From contig NC_064039.1 in the NCBI RefSeq assembly GCF_932526225.1, positions 682,001 through 746,000 of the forward strand: a stretch of DNA of 64,000 nucleotides, given 5' to 3'. Positions 42,890 through 54,700 of this stretch are shown here, in pieces. Origin of the DNA: Nematostella vectensis (lineage: Eukaryota; Cnidaria; Anthozoa; Actiniaria; Edwardsiidae). Made by a program: the position numbers and the translations under genes. The notes under the pieces were generated by a model. It did no database searches. It was not told where the DNA came from and saw only the letters and a program-made list of their open reading frames with translations. Within the stretch, counting starts at the first letter, position 1. Each line of letters starts with the position of its first letter.

Positions 42890-45172
42890 GGGGGGGGAGG
42901 AGGGTGGGGGCTTCGAACCCCCCAAACCCCTCCTAGTTACGGCCTGTGATTGGTTCGGTCACATGGCGTGGACAAAAGCTGCATGTCTTAAGTGTGCAGC
43001 ACGGGTGGTTAGTAGGAGCAGTCAGATGTTTCACTATGGCCGAGGTCCCGCTAATAGAATCCCAAGCTTTAAAACAAGATTTGGCAACATACAAATCAAA
43101 TGGCGACCAATTCTTTTTGATTATCATGGGATGCCTTGTGTTTTGTAAGTATTGCACTGTTTTTGAAAAAAAAAATTACAACTTTATCGTTATCGTTATT
43201 TTTCTTTCCTTTTATTTCTTTATTTTGTTTATTTAACTTTAATTCTTTTATCAGCTACTTACCTTGCTATTTCAGTATTTCGTCTATTGTGCAATCTTCC
43301 TCTATCTTATCCCCACAGTTAGTTAATCTTTTGCTTGGTCCATTTACTTTATTTCCCCTCTCTTATCGCAAGCTTTAGAAAAAGCTTTTAGAAAGTAGCT
43401 AGCAGAAGTTATTCTAAGAGTCTATGAGTGATTTTTGCTACATCAAAATATCAACCTAGCGCGCTGTTAGCAGCTGAGAAAACGCCTAAATGAATTTTGC
43501 TAATTGCATACATGCAACAGTTGAGTGGTTCAGCTGCACTCTATGAAACATCTCGAGGCCGGACTGGTTAAACGTCGGAAAACAAGAGAAGCATTTTATA
43601 AAAATAAAACGTTTTAGGAAGTACTTTGGTTATCAGGATGTTGGCACACTAAACCAAACCATTAAGATACTCGAGCCACTCAGATTCGGAAAATACCGAG
43701 GACTCTAGAGGACTCTCTTGTGAAGTGCTATATCAGTACAAAAATTAGCAGCTACTTTTCATCTGCGAGCAGCAAGCCAAAAGGATAGTTCTGGCGCATC
43801 GCAAAAAAACTGTGCGAACAACACGCGGGAGGGTAGACGAAGCAGTCTGTTTGCTATCAAACTGCCTGGCTTGTGAAATGTGAATACATTAACGTATCAC
43901 ACTGTGGGTACCTTGCTTCTCTTTTTTGCTTTATCAATAACTGACGAGGGTTTTTTGGCTAAGCGTTCATCAAGATACCCTCCTGCGCAGAACCTTCTGT
44001 GTCGCTCGTTTACTTTGCTCGACACAGAAAGCTTTGCACAGGAGGGTATCATCAAGAGTAATTCTCCCAATACTGTCCCATATAGAACTGTAGACATTTT
44101 TAAAGCGATTCCGCAAAATCATTTTTTTTTATCTGTTTGCATAACCACATTCAATAACATTAAGTACGGGCATTGATTTCTAGTCCCACATAATCAGGTC
44201 ACGTCTTGCCCTAGGGAGTCACAAGACAAACATTCTCTGACGATAAACTAAAATTAGATTTGTTTCTGTTTGTCAATCAAGGAATTTCATTTCGTTGTTC
44301 GCATGCAAATGGTGGATAACCGAGCCAGAACTGACATTTGCTATGCTACTCCCGCGTCATCGGTCTGTTCCCGTGATTGAGTAAGGAATGGACTTTTAAG
44401 GCAAAAAAAAAAAAAAAATCATTCACCCACGAGAACAGAGTGAGGAATGGACTTTGTCCTCGTGGATGAATGTTTTCGTGGTTGAAAGATGTCATTCTTA
44501 TAAACCGCGGTACCTTTTGACAAATCAGGCTGTTATGGTTCTTTATTGTTTTTTGTTTTGATTTTTTTTTCCGCCAGACAATAGCAGAGACTAGTCAATA
44601 CTTGCCTGTAATAATCAATGCTAAACGCAGCATGAAATGCGCCCCAAACATTTACGAAGAGTATCTTTTCTTTTTAGCTATCAAGCATAAATCATGTTTT
44701 AAACTGTCTTCACATGTTTTTCTACATAAACATCTAGAATTGTGACAATCGAAATTTCTGTGATCTTTCCAATAAAAACCCATAACTTATACAATAGCGA
44801 TGATTGAAAATGGTTTGTTCATTGGCGCGCGCAAATGAGAATATTTCTTTCATGAAATGCTTAACAAAATTCGCTCAATTACCTTATTAGGATCACTCAT
44901 TCCATATGAAACTTTCGCGTTGTGTAGCCATTTGGGAAACAGGGTAGACTCAATAATAACTGCAATATTTTGGGGGTCGTAGCTTATAGGGTCACAGGTT
45001 TTATGTATTAGGTTTTAGGTCTTCCCAAATAATCCTGTGGCATCGGCACTTTTCGAAAAGAAGACAAAGGACAAGTAAATTATGGCTCATTTTGTAGCAA
45101 AACTTCCAATAACTTTGCAAAGTTGTTTACTTTTTTTGGGCGCACGGTGACAACTCACTGTCAAATCATTTG
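42890..45172 (+). repeat. Segmental duplication, left copy
   Basis: Direct repeat of 46868-49363, beginning with 'ggggcttcgaacc' and including the 43036-43144 exon, the following intron DNA and a hairpin (43972-44050). It ends with the 'gtggcatcggcacttttcga ... gtcaaatcatttgat' segment (45032-45172). The two copies are near-identical for the first about 1.3 kb and then diverge by indels; the right copy holds an extra ~500 bases (about 48640-49215). A T25-G17 run marks the left border of this copy. Confidence 0.9.
43036..43144 (+). CDS. Duplicate first exon of the ammonium transporter
   Basis: ATG followed by 36 codons and a donor (GTTTT|GTAAGT). It is the same as exon 1 at 47021-47129 except one residue ([14 protein letters not shown] here, Phe in place of Ser there). 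Phase 1 is kept, so it could splice to exon 2 at 51500 with an 8.4 kb intron. Upstream, the right copy has a 10-base stretch (gagccataaa) that is missing here, removing the TATA-like element. It may be an alternative first exon or a silent copy. Confidence 0.6.
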
Positions 45173-45220
45173 ATAGAGGGAACCTGATTGGCTGGTATGG
45201 AATCCGCTAAAATGTTGTGA

Positions 45221-45657
45221 TAAAGTGATAAATACCACTACCTACGGCAAACATTCTATACGGTACTTTGGACCTTATCTATGGGCAAAGCTGCCAACAG
45301 ATCTCAGACAATGCAATACAATCAGCTCCTTTAAAACGAAAATTCTTAAATTAAACATAAATGATCTGTTGGATAGAAGCTGCCCCAGCGGCTGCTTCTT
45401 GTGTAGCTCATAATTATATTTTAATTTCCCATATTTACCACTCCTATATTCACCAATATATATCATTCTCTCGGTTAGTACAATTTTGATGTAATTTTTA
45501 TCAGATTCAATCTATATTTTAATCACATATTCAATATTGTATATAGAACATTCTTATCATATAGTACATTATATTAGCTAATTTTATTGTATTAGGTGTC
45601 CCCAATTAGTACGCCACTTGTGGCGCGCTAGTAGATTTTGACACGTTAATAAAGTTT

Positions 45658-45732
<75 letters not shown>

Positions 45733-45735
45733 TTA
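45221..45735 (+). mobile_element. 5'-truncated non-LTR retrotransposon (CR1/L2-like 3' end)
   Basis: A 60-codon frame (45225-45413) reads YGKHSIRYFGPYLWAKLPTD followed by LRQCNTISSFKTKILKL. This is the conserved tail that follows the reverse transcriptase in CR1/L2-type elements. After the stop comes an AT-rich 3' region and then a (GAT)n tract at 45655-45733, in the place of the microsatellite tail these elements carry. Only the last 0.5 kb is present. Confidence 0.75.
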
Positions 45736-46867
45736 GCAGTGATTGGCCCACCTCTTTCCGGGCAGTGGAATTGTTTTTCTCTGTGATGAAAACTTGCTAC
45801 AACTCGACACAACTTGAAAATGGCGCGATTTAATCGGCAAAAAGGCAGTGAATTGAATATTTCAACTTGGCTAATCCAAGACGAATATAATTTATCTATA
45901 ACTAGAAGTTCTCACAGAGAGGGTCAGTACGCAGCTCTTACAAGCTGCAGTTTGATTGGGCAAATAAACAATTTCCGCACCTCGACACAAAGAACGAGAA
46001 GAATAGAGACAAAAGAACTCCTTTGTAGAACAAAGATAATAGGAGACAAAACAGCTGCGTTCTTACTCCACAGAGAAGTGAATAAGTGCTCGAGCTGAAG
46101 ATTGGCTGGTCATTCAATTTTATGTCCAAACAGCCCTAAAGCAGCCCAGGAAGTTAATTTCAAGTTTGTATAGCAGAAGAGGTGAATTAACACTGGTTCC
46201 ACCTTTAGGCAAAGGTAAAATCTATATACCTATAGAATTGCCTGGGGCAGTTGACACATTTCACATAAGCAATAATACAAAACTCCCTTTTCTTGTCTTG
46301 GCTGAGCCCAAACCCTTTGTTCCATCGTGTTTATCTGTTTATAAGTTTGTAAAGGAACATAAATAAATTGCTACTAGTATTATATTAAAATGTATATATT
46401 TTATTGAAGGCATTGTATGTCACTTTCAGATTCTGTACATACCAAGTAAGCTATTTGGGTCTTAGTGGTGGCCATAAAGCTATTGAAATGGCTACTGATC
46501 ATGCGTTAACATATAAAGTGTACTATACAGATTTTATACTGCTTCGTGATAGCTTCTGTACATAAGTACACTGCAGTATTCTATGTTTCAGTACATCTCC
46601 CAATAGCAAAATTTTCCACTTGTGATACAGTGAGACAGTGCAGAGAAATACCCCTGATCATAACAACTAGTTCTTTGGTGTGAGATATCACTCGTCGACT
46701 TTTACACTAAAAAAAAATTGGTGATCCTCTCTGTTTGAAGTTATTATCAAAGTAAATCAAAGTAAATCCAAAAGCATGTTACACAATTTAATATTTCAAA
46801 ATTGAACATATGGAGAAAATATGTTATACAGTTGAAAATATTAGGGGAAAACAAGTAGAGTGACAGA
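45736..46867. other. Spacer between duplicated blocks
   Basis: Contains open frames at 45814-46098 and 46166-46366 (the second reads VPPLGKGKIYIPIELPGAVD) which could be remnants of one gene or element, but I recognise no domain. The ends of this region (about 45846-45905 and 46826-46850) recur fused together at 50530-50615. Confidence 0.4.
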
Positions 46868-49363
46868 AGGGGGAGGGGGTAAGGGGGCTTCGAACCTCTC
46901 AAACCCCTACTGATTACGGTCTGTGATTGGTTCGGTCACATGGCGTGGACGAGCCATAAAAAGCTGCATGTCTTAAGTGTGCAGCACGGGTGGTTAGTAG
47001 GAGCAGTCAGATGTTTCACTATGGCCGAGGTCCCGCTAATAGAATTCCAAGCTTTAAAACAAGATTTGGCAACATACAAATCAAATGGCGACCAATTCTT
47101 TTTGATTATCATGGGATGCCTTGTGTTTTGTAAGTATTGCACTGCTTTTGAAAAAAAAATTACGACTTTATCGTTATCAAGATTTATCGTTATTTTTCTT
47201 TCCTCCTATTTTTATTATTTTGTTTATTAAAATTATTTTTTATCAGCTACTTACCTTGCTATTTCAGTATTTCGTCTATTGTGCAATCTTCCTCTATCTT
47301 ATTCCCACAGTTAGTTAATCTTTTGCTTGGTCCATTTACTTTATTTTCCCTCTCTTATTGCAAGCTTTAGAAAAAGCTTTTGGAGAGTAGCTAGCAGACG
47401 TTATGCTAAAAGTCTATGTGTGAGTTTTACTACATCATCTTGCACGCTGTTAGCAGTTGAGAAAACGCCTCAACGAATTTTGCTAATTGCATACATGCTA
47501 CAGTTGAGTGGCTCAGCTGCACTCTATGAAACATCTCGAGGCCGGACTGGTTAAACGTCGAAAAACAAGAGAAGCATTTTATAAGTATAAAAAGTTTTAG
47601 GGAGTACTTTGGTTATCAGGATGTTGGCACACTAAACCAAACCATTAAGATACTCGAGCCACTCAGATTCGGAAAATACCGAGGACTCTAGAGGACTCTC
47701 TTGTGAAGTGCTATATCAGTACAAAAATTAGCAGCTACTTTTCATCTGCGAGCAGCAAGCCAAAAGGATAGTTCTGGCGCATCGCAAAAAAACTGTGCGA
47801 ACAACACGCGGGAGGGTAGACGAAGCAGTCTGTTTGCTATCAAACTGCCTGGCTTGTGAAATGTGAATACATTAACGTGTCACACTGTGGGTACCTTGCT
47901 TCTCTTTTTTGCTTTATCAATAACTGACGAGGGTTTTTTGGCTAAGCGTTCATCAAGATACCCTCCTGCGCAGAACCTTCTGTGTCGCTCGTTTACTTTA
48001 CCCCACACAGAATGCTTTGCACAGTAGGGTATCATCAAGAGTAATTCTCCCAATACTGTCCCATATAGAAGTGTAGACAGTTTTACGGCGATTCCGCAAA
48101 ATCATTTTTTTATCTGTTTGCACAACCACATTCAATAACATTGAAGTAAGGGCATAAATTTCTTACTCCTGCGTCATCGGTCTGTTCCCGTGATTGAGTA
48201 AGGAATAGACTTTTAACGCAAAAATCATTCACCCACGAGAACAAAGTAAGGAATGGACTCTGTTGTCGTGGATTAATGTTTTCGTTGTTGGAAGAATAAG
48301 AATATATGTTGAGTGACACCAATATCATTTTTGCGGTACCTTTTGACAAATCAGGCTGTTATGGTTCTTTATTGTTTTTTTTGTTTTGTTTTGTTTTTTT
48401 TTCGCCAAACAATACAGAGACTAGTCTGAGACTAGCCTGTAATAATCAATGCTAAACGCAGCATGTCGTATTTAACTAGAGTATGAAATGCGCGCCAAAC
48501 ATTTATGAACAGTATCCTTTCTTTCTTGCTATCAAGCATAAATCATGTTTTTTTAACTGTCTTCACGTGTTATTCCACATAAATATCTAGAATTTTGACA
48601 ATCAAAATTTCTGTGATCTTTTTAATAAGAACCTATTCTTCCCCACCAGGCTGACTCGTTTGATTGATACGATATTAATTACTTAGAAGAGTTAACTGTT
48701 CAATCACAAGCACACATACATTATCTCAAGTGTTTGAGTTACACCGCATTTTTGGGCTCCGGTTCACACGATGTCCGTGGTGTGCTGTGACGTGAGTAAA
48801 GTTTAAAATCGAGGCTACACGTGTTCATTGCGTGATCTAAGCCTCCGTACGTGACCAGCCGGTAAAGTCATTCTTTCGCTATTTTATGTGAGTTTCGAGA
48901 AGACATTATAATAGTTTTAGCTGAAAGAAGGAGAGTCCTACAAGGTTACATCTTGTAAACTGAGATAAAACTTTGGCAATGACAAAGGAAACAGATAATC
49001 GAAGCAGAAAAACAGAAAAAAGCAGAAGTTTTCGGAATACTATTCCTGGCTAGGAAGAGCGTTTCTCAAAGCTAGCGGTAGCGACCCGGTTGTTTACGGG
49101 TTCCAGATAAGCAAATTATAATTTTCAAAGTTAATGAATAGATTGGCTAAATGATTATTGAAATTCAGTAAAAAAAATATCAAGTTGTGTATATGTCTGT
49201 AGACAACTGGCACCCCAAACAATAATGTGGCATCGGCACTTTTCGAAAAGAAGACAAAGAACATGAAAATAAAGTCTCATTTTGTAGCAAAACTTCCAAT
49301 AACTTTGCAAAGTTGTTTACATTTTTTGGGCGCACGGTGACAGCTAACTGTCAAATAATTTGA
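46868..49363 (+). repeat. Segmental duplication, right copy
   Basis: Direct repeat of 42890-45172, offset about 4.0 kb on the left side and 4.2 kb on the right. It contains transporter exon 1 (47021-47129), the following intron start, a decayed version of the hairpin (47956-48032) and the 'gtggcatcggcacttttcga' segment (49221-49363). Confidence 0.9.
46955..46962 (+). promoter_or_regulatory. TATA-like element upstream of transporter exon 1
   Basis: CATAAAAA lies 59 bases before the start codon. An inverted CCAAT (GATTGGTTC, about 46925) lies about 25 bases upstream of it. The duplicate at 43 kb has the inverted CCAAT but lacks the TATA-like bases. Suggestive only. Confidence 0.3.
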
Positions 49364-51265
49364 TTGTGTAATATTGCCAACAGCCACACCCGCCACAATT
49401 GCAAATAAATCTGCTTTGATACCTAGTCCTTTATGGGAGATTGTAGCTCTGACTTAAAAGTCTATAAGCGGTTTCTCCTTCCTATAAGAGACTATAGGTT
49501 CATTAAAGATTCTAGCCGTATGAGGCTGAGATCTGTGATAAGTTGCCAGTTTTTTATAAGAATCTTCAAAAGATTCTGTTTAGCCGGGTGGAACCTCATG
49601 ACAAAATGTTTAGATTCGTTTATTAGATGCCATGATTGCCTCAAAACGCATTTTGCCTGTCCGTGAATTCAACACTCGCCGTTATGTATGTTGTGAAATC
49701 GCGTAACCGTATCTAGAATAAGTTGCGAATTTCGGCTTAGAAGGTGGCAAGTGAGGAATTTGTTCTCAACGGACGTTGGCCATCTCCCTAGACACAAACC
49801 CTTCTTATAACTAAGAGGGTGGCAAGAGGAGAGAATGCGTGTACTGAAAAGTTTCAGTAAGCTATGGACATCAAGGATATTTAAATCAATGAATCTTTCG
49901 CCCTTTTATAGACTTCTGATGAAGTAAATAAAGTGCGTAGTGTCTTTGAGATTACACTTTTGCTTAAGCGTTATATGCCGCAGAAATGGATCTACGGAGG
50001 ACGATATACACTAGACGTGGTTTATGAGGTGACAAAAACCTTAGGTGACATATTATATGTCTTTGTGGTGGAATTTGTCGTTCTTTAATGTTTCACGTCT
50101 ATAGGAGCGTTGCTCGACCTGACATAAGCGCTTTCTTTGTGCATGTTAAGTTTCTTAGAGTTATTTAGGACATATCTGCAGTACAGCTCACTCCTGTTTT
50201 AATAGATTTCTTAAAATCAAACAGGAAGATTTGAGGCTGCCGAGAATCGCCCTTGTAACTCGTAGAATTCAAAGTGCACTTTGGCTAAATCTGGCTTTTT
50301 CTGAGAGAGGGCTCGCTCATCTCGTCTAAGGTGCCTTCCGATGTCATCGTTTGATGAAAAATCGGCGGGCGGTTATAGCGTTTACAAGACCGGTTTCGGA
50401 CTCTTAATGAAGAGACCTTCGTCAGTTGTTTTTCGCTAGGTTGCTAATGAGGACTTCGTAAAGTATGCTCGATTAGCGGATTGAGACATGATGTCACGGG
50501 CCCGTTTATATATCAGAGGTCGGACGAAGCAGCAAAGTGAATATTTTAACTTGGCTAATCCAAGATGAATATAATTAATCTATAAATACAGTTGAAAATA
50601 TTAGGGGAAAACATCAGTGCCACCTGCCTAGAGTTTGCTGTTGTCTGTCATGATGTAGGATGGTACCTATTTTTTTTATACTTATAGGGTACCTATTAAA
50701 GAAGCCTTTTTGTAAAGACGTACAGCCTGAAGTTTCACCAAATTTTAAGAACAGTCGGAAGCTCAGTGAGCATCAATATATTGCCTTGTTGGTCTGATGT
50801 GACACGTTTGGATGCAAATGCACGCAAATATGAAGTTTTACCAATCTACTTGATTTATTTGCATGGATTTGGATTGATACAGCTCATGGATAAATACGAC
50901 GTTTGAACTTAGCCTAGTTAAAATGCAGAATCACATTGTGTTCATAACATGCATCCATTCATCATTTATTTGTGTAATACTCTTCCTAAAAATTCATTGG
51001 GTACAGTATGGTATGTAGTTCCGTAGCATATATAGTTACGTATCAGTCAGCATTTTTTTTGTCTTTTTGCCCGAATATTGTAGCTTTGAACAATCCAAAA
51101 CTATCTAAATGATATTTATTTACCTACCTACCTACCTACCTACCTACCTACCTACCTACCTACCTACCTATTTATTTAATTATTTATTCATTCATTCATT
51201 CATTCATTCATCTATTCATTCATTCATTCATTCATTCATTCATTCATTCATTCATTCATTCATTC

Positions 51266-51329
<64 letters not shown>

Positions 51330-51742
51330 TTTGTGATATGTGCGTCATAACGGCGTTACTGTATAACTACTTCTGTTCCTTTTTCGGTACAGGCCGGTTG
51401 GGGGATAATTGGTTAATTGTGACTTCGACAAATAGCAGCTATTTCAATTTCGTATTAGTATTCTGTCGGATAATCTGATCTTTCTTTTGTAATCACTAGT
51501 TATGCAATGTGGCTTCGCTTTTCTTGAGGCTGGGTCCGTCCGCTCGAAAAACACCACCAACATTCTAATCAAGAATGTGCTCGATGTTTGTAAGTATAAT
51601 ATATCAAAACATCACCAACACTCTAATCAAGAATGTGCTCGATGTTTGTAAGTATAATATAGTTTATATATACACCTATTTCAATAAAGGTTGTCAGTGC
51701 AAATGGAAAATGGCGATTGGCAAATGGCAGAAATAACACAAA

Positions 51743-51787
<45 letters not shown>

Positions 51788-54700
51788 GATGGTTGAAGGT
51801 TTTCATAGAAAGTGCTCAATACTCGAAAGTAGAGCGGTGTATAGTGTTGGTTTGAGAAAAATACAAACTACATAGGTTTCCCTACAGGTCTGTTTCGTGG
51901 TTGCCCACTCATCAGGGGAAACAGACCATATTTATATAAACTTATGTTGAAAATTCACTTTGCGGTGTTTTACAATATTACCATACATTTTTTTTTTTAG
52001 TTTAGCAAGATGAGCATTTGGAGAAATTCCCCCCTACTCTAGGGGGATCTCAATTTGGTGTGATAAGCGCTTGGAAAGAAAGCTGTTAAATTTGTTTTTT
52101 TTTTCTTTTTTTTTTTCTTTTTTTCAGTTATCGGTGCGTTAGGATACTGGCTCTTTGGATATGCATTCGCTTTTGGAACCAAGAGTAATGCGTTTATCGG
52201 GGAGTGGGATTTTGCTCTGTCCTATCTACCAACCAACATGTATTCATCTTGGTTCTTCCAATTCGTCTTTGCCGCAACCGCGGCTACTATTGTCAGCGGC
52301 GCCATGGCCGAGAGAACAGAGTTCAAGACCTATTTGATCTACTCGATTTTCCTGACGGGTGAGCGGCACGAATTGATTAAGGGATTAATACAAGGTGGAG
52401 TGACAGGTGGTTATGACGAGTGACGGCGAGTACGAGTTAATGACGAGTTACCTGACCGGTGAGTACGAGTTAATGACGAGTTAACTGACGGGATTAATAC
52501 AAGCTGGAGTGACAGGTGGTTATGACGAGTTAACTGACGGCGAGTAAGAGTTAATGACGAGTTACCTGATGGGTGAGTACGAGTTAAAGCCGAATTGTCA
52601 CCAGTTTACTTCCCGTCGATTACCTAACAATATCCGATGATTTTTAACGGAAAACGCGAAAAATATTTCAAAATATTGAAAGCAGTGTATGTGTTTATTG
52701 GAAGTTTCTTTGAGGATGTGGTTGATAATTTAGAGCGGATGGCCTGTTTAATATCTCGGATTTTAATAGATGGTGTGCTATGACGAGTTAACTGACGCGA
52801 GTACGAGTTAATGACAAGTTACCTGGCGGGATTAATACAAGTTGGAGTGACAGCTGGCATGGTGTGCTATGACGAGTTAACTGACGACGAGTACGAGTTA
52901 ATGACGGCGAGTACGAGTTAATGACGAGTTACCTGACAGGATTCATACAAGTTGGAGTGACAGGTGGCGAGTAGAATTAATAACGAGTTACCTGACGGCG
53001 AGTAGAATTAGTAACGAGTTACCGACGGGTAAGTACGAGATAATGTCGAGTTACCTGACGTGTGAGTGAGGTTTGATGGCTAGAGAAGAGTTTGAATGCG
53101 GGTTGAGTGACAAATGAGAATAAGGTTAGTGAGAAATAACCTTGACTTTTTGGAATTTATAGACTTTTAAATCACTGATTTGCAAACGGCAAGAATAATT
53201 TTATTTAATCTAATCTTGAGTTTCTCTTTAAAATCACTCTCATCTGCCTTGAAAATCTATCCTCATTAATATTCTTCAGGATTCATCTACCCTGTGGTAT
53301 CGCACTGGGGATGGGATGCCAACGGATGGCTTAAAAAAGGCGTTTACTACAATGACGGAAGCAGGACAGAGCACGTCTTCTATCAGGTACTAGGAATACC
53401 CATCACCACAGCCTACCCACACGTCATGTCAGCCTACCCACGCGTCACCAAAGCCTACCCACGCGTCACCATAGCCTACCCACATGTCACCGTATAGTAG
53501 AGAAAAATGGTGCAGAATTGTTCATTTGTATAGTAGAAGCATGATATTTGGCAAGGTGATAGATCTTGGCATTACGAGTAATTTGTGATACGACGCCACG
53601 TCCAATTTATTATACTTAAATACTTATTATACCCAATTTATTAAACGTACAGTTTTATAGAGGTGCAATTTATTACTTTAAACAATTTAATGAAATGATT
53701 CTGCCCTAAATACCTAGATGCTGCCGATTGAGAACAACACCTGGAGTGACATCTTCATGAACGCCCCAGGTGTTCTTTTTCTTTCCTCTGTTGTAGAACG
53801 CTGAGCAGCCTATAGCCGCAAGAAATTGCTTTTCCCAGTTTTCGATCATGATGAAACTTAGAATTTGTAGAAACATTCGGCCATTGTATCCTATGAGGGA
53901 TATCATTTAGCGTGGAACAGATATTTGCACGTGGTATGATATGTATCAAAGTAATAGGTATGTGGCGTACGTCATTACTATTCATTTATTCTCTAAATAG
54001 ACTGTAAAGTATACATAATTGGGTGTGGCATCCTATGAAAAGCTATTTATTTGAAGTACATGAATGTTTTGCATGAGTTCAGATATGCACTTCAGTATTG
54101 TGTATGTTTGGTATTTAATTGTACTTCAAACCGAAATTTCTCTAGAATTACTGTAAGTATGGTTAAAAAGGCGTGTCTTACCAATTTTATGTTAGTTCTA
54201 TGGAATGTACTCTATTTGCATTCAAAGGGTTAGTTTTATTACATCCCAATAACACTGTAACTATACGAAATTGGGCGTGGCGTCCTAAGAAGAACGAATT
54301 ACCAAAAAGCAAATAAACATTTCGCGTGACTTTAGATATGTACTTAAGTATTGTGTATATCTGGGATGTTTTTATATCACAAACGTCTAGAAGGGCTGTA
54401 AGTAATATCAAACAGGCGTGTCTAACGAAATGATATTATAGAAGACCTATATTAGGCAGAGATTTTGTATTGAGCATGCGCTTGAGCACTGGCAAGTTGT
54501 CATAAATCACCGGCGCGTAAAGTCTACAATGATTGCGATAAACTTATTTGCAATTCATATTTACAGCCTTATATATTATTTGCAATAATATTTACAGCCT
54601 TATATATTATTTGCAATAATATTTACAGCCTTATATATTATTTGCAATTAATATTTACAGCCTTTTTATTTTTCTAGTGCTTATCAATAACAAAAAGTAT

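Noticed and set aside
43136-43378. Hydrophobic 80-codon frame after the duplicate first exon
   Set aside because: It begins inside the exon and runs into T-rich intron sequence, which mimics membrane segments.
45814-46366. Possible gene in the spacer between duplicated blocks
   Set aside because: Two open frames in different phases with no recognisable motif. A deleted copy at 50530 suggests mobile or duplicated DNA rather than a host gene.
49433-49666. 77-codon plus-strand frame
   Set aside because: No features; lies inside transporter intron 1.
51109-51336. Low-complexity frame (YLPT, FIHS repeats)
   Set aside because: Tetranucleotide microsatellite.
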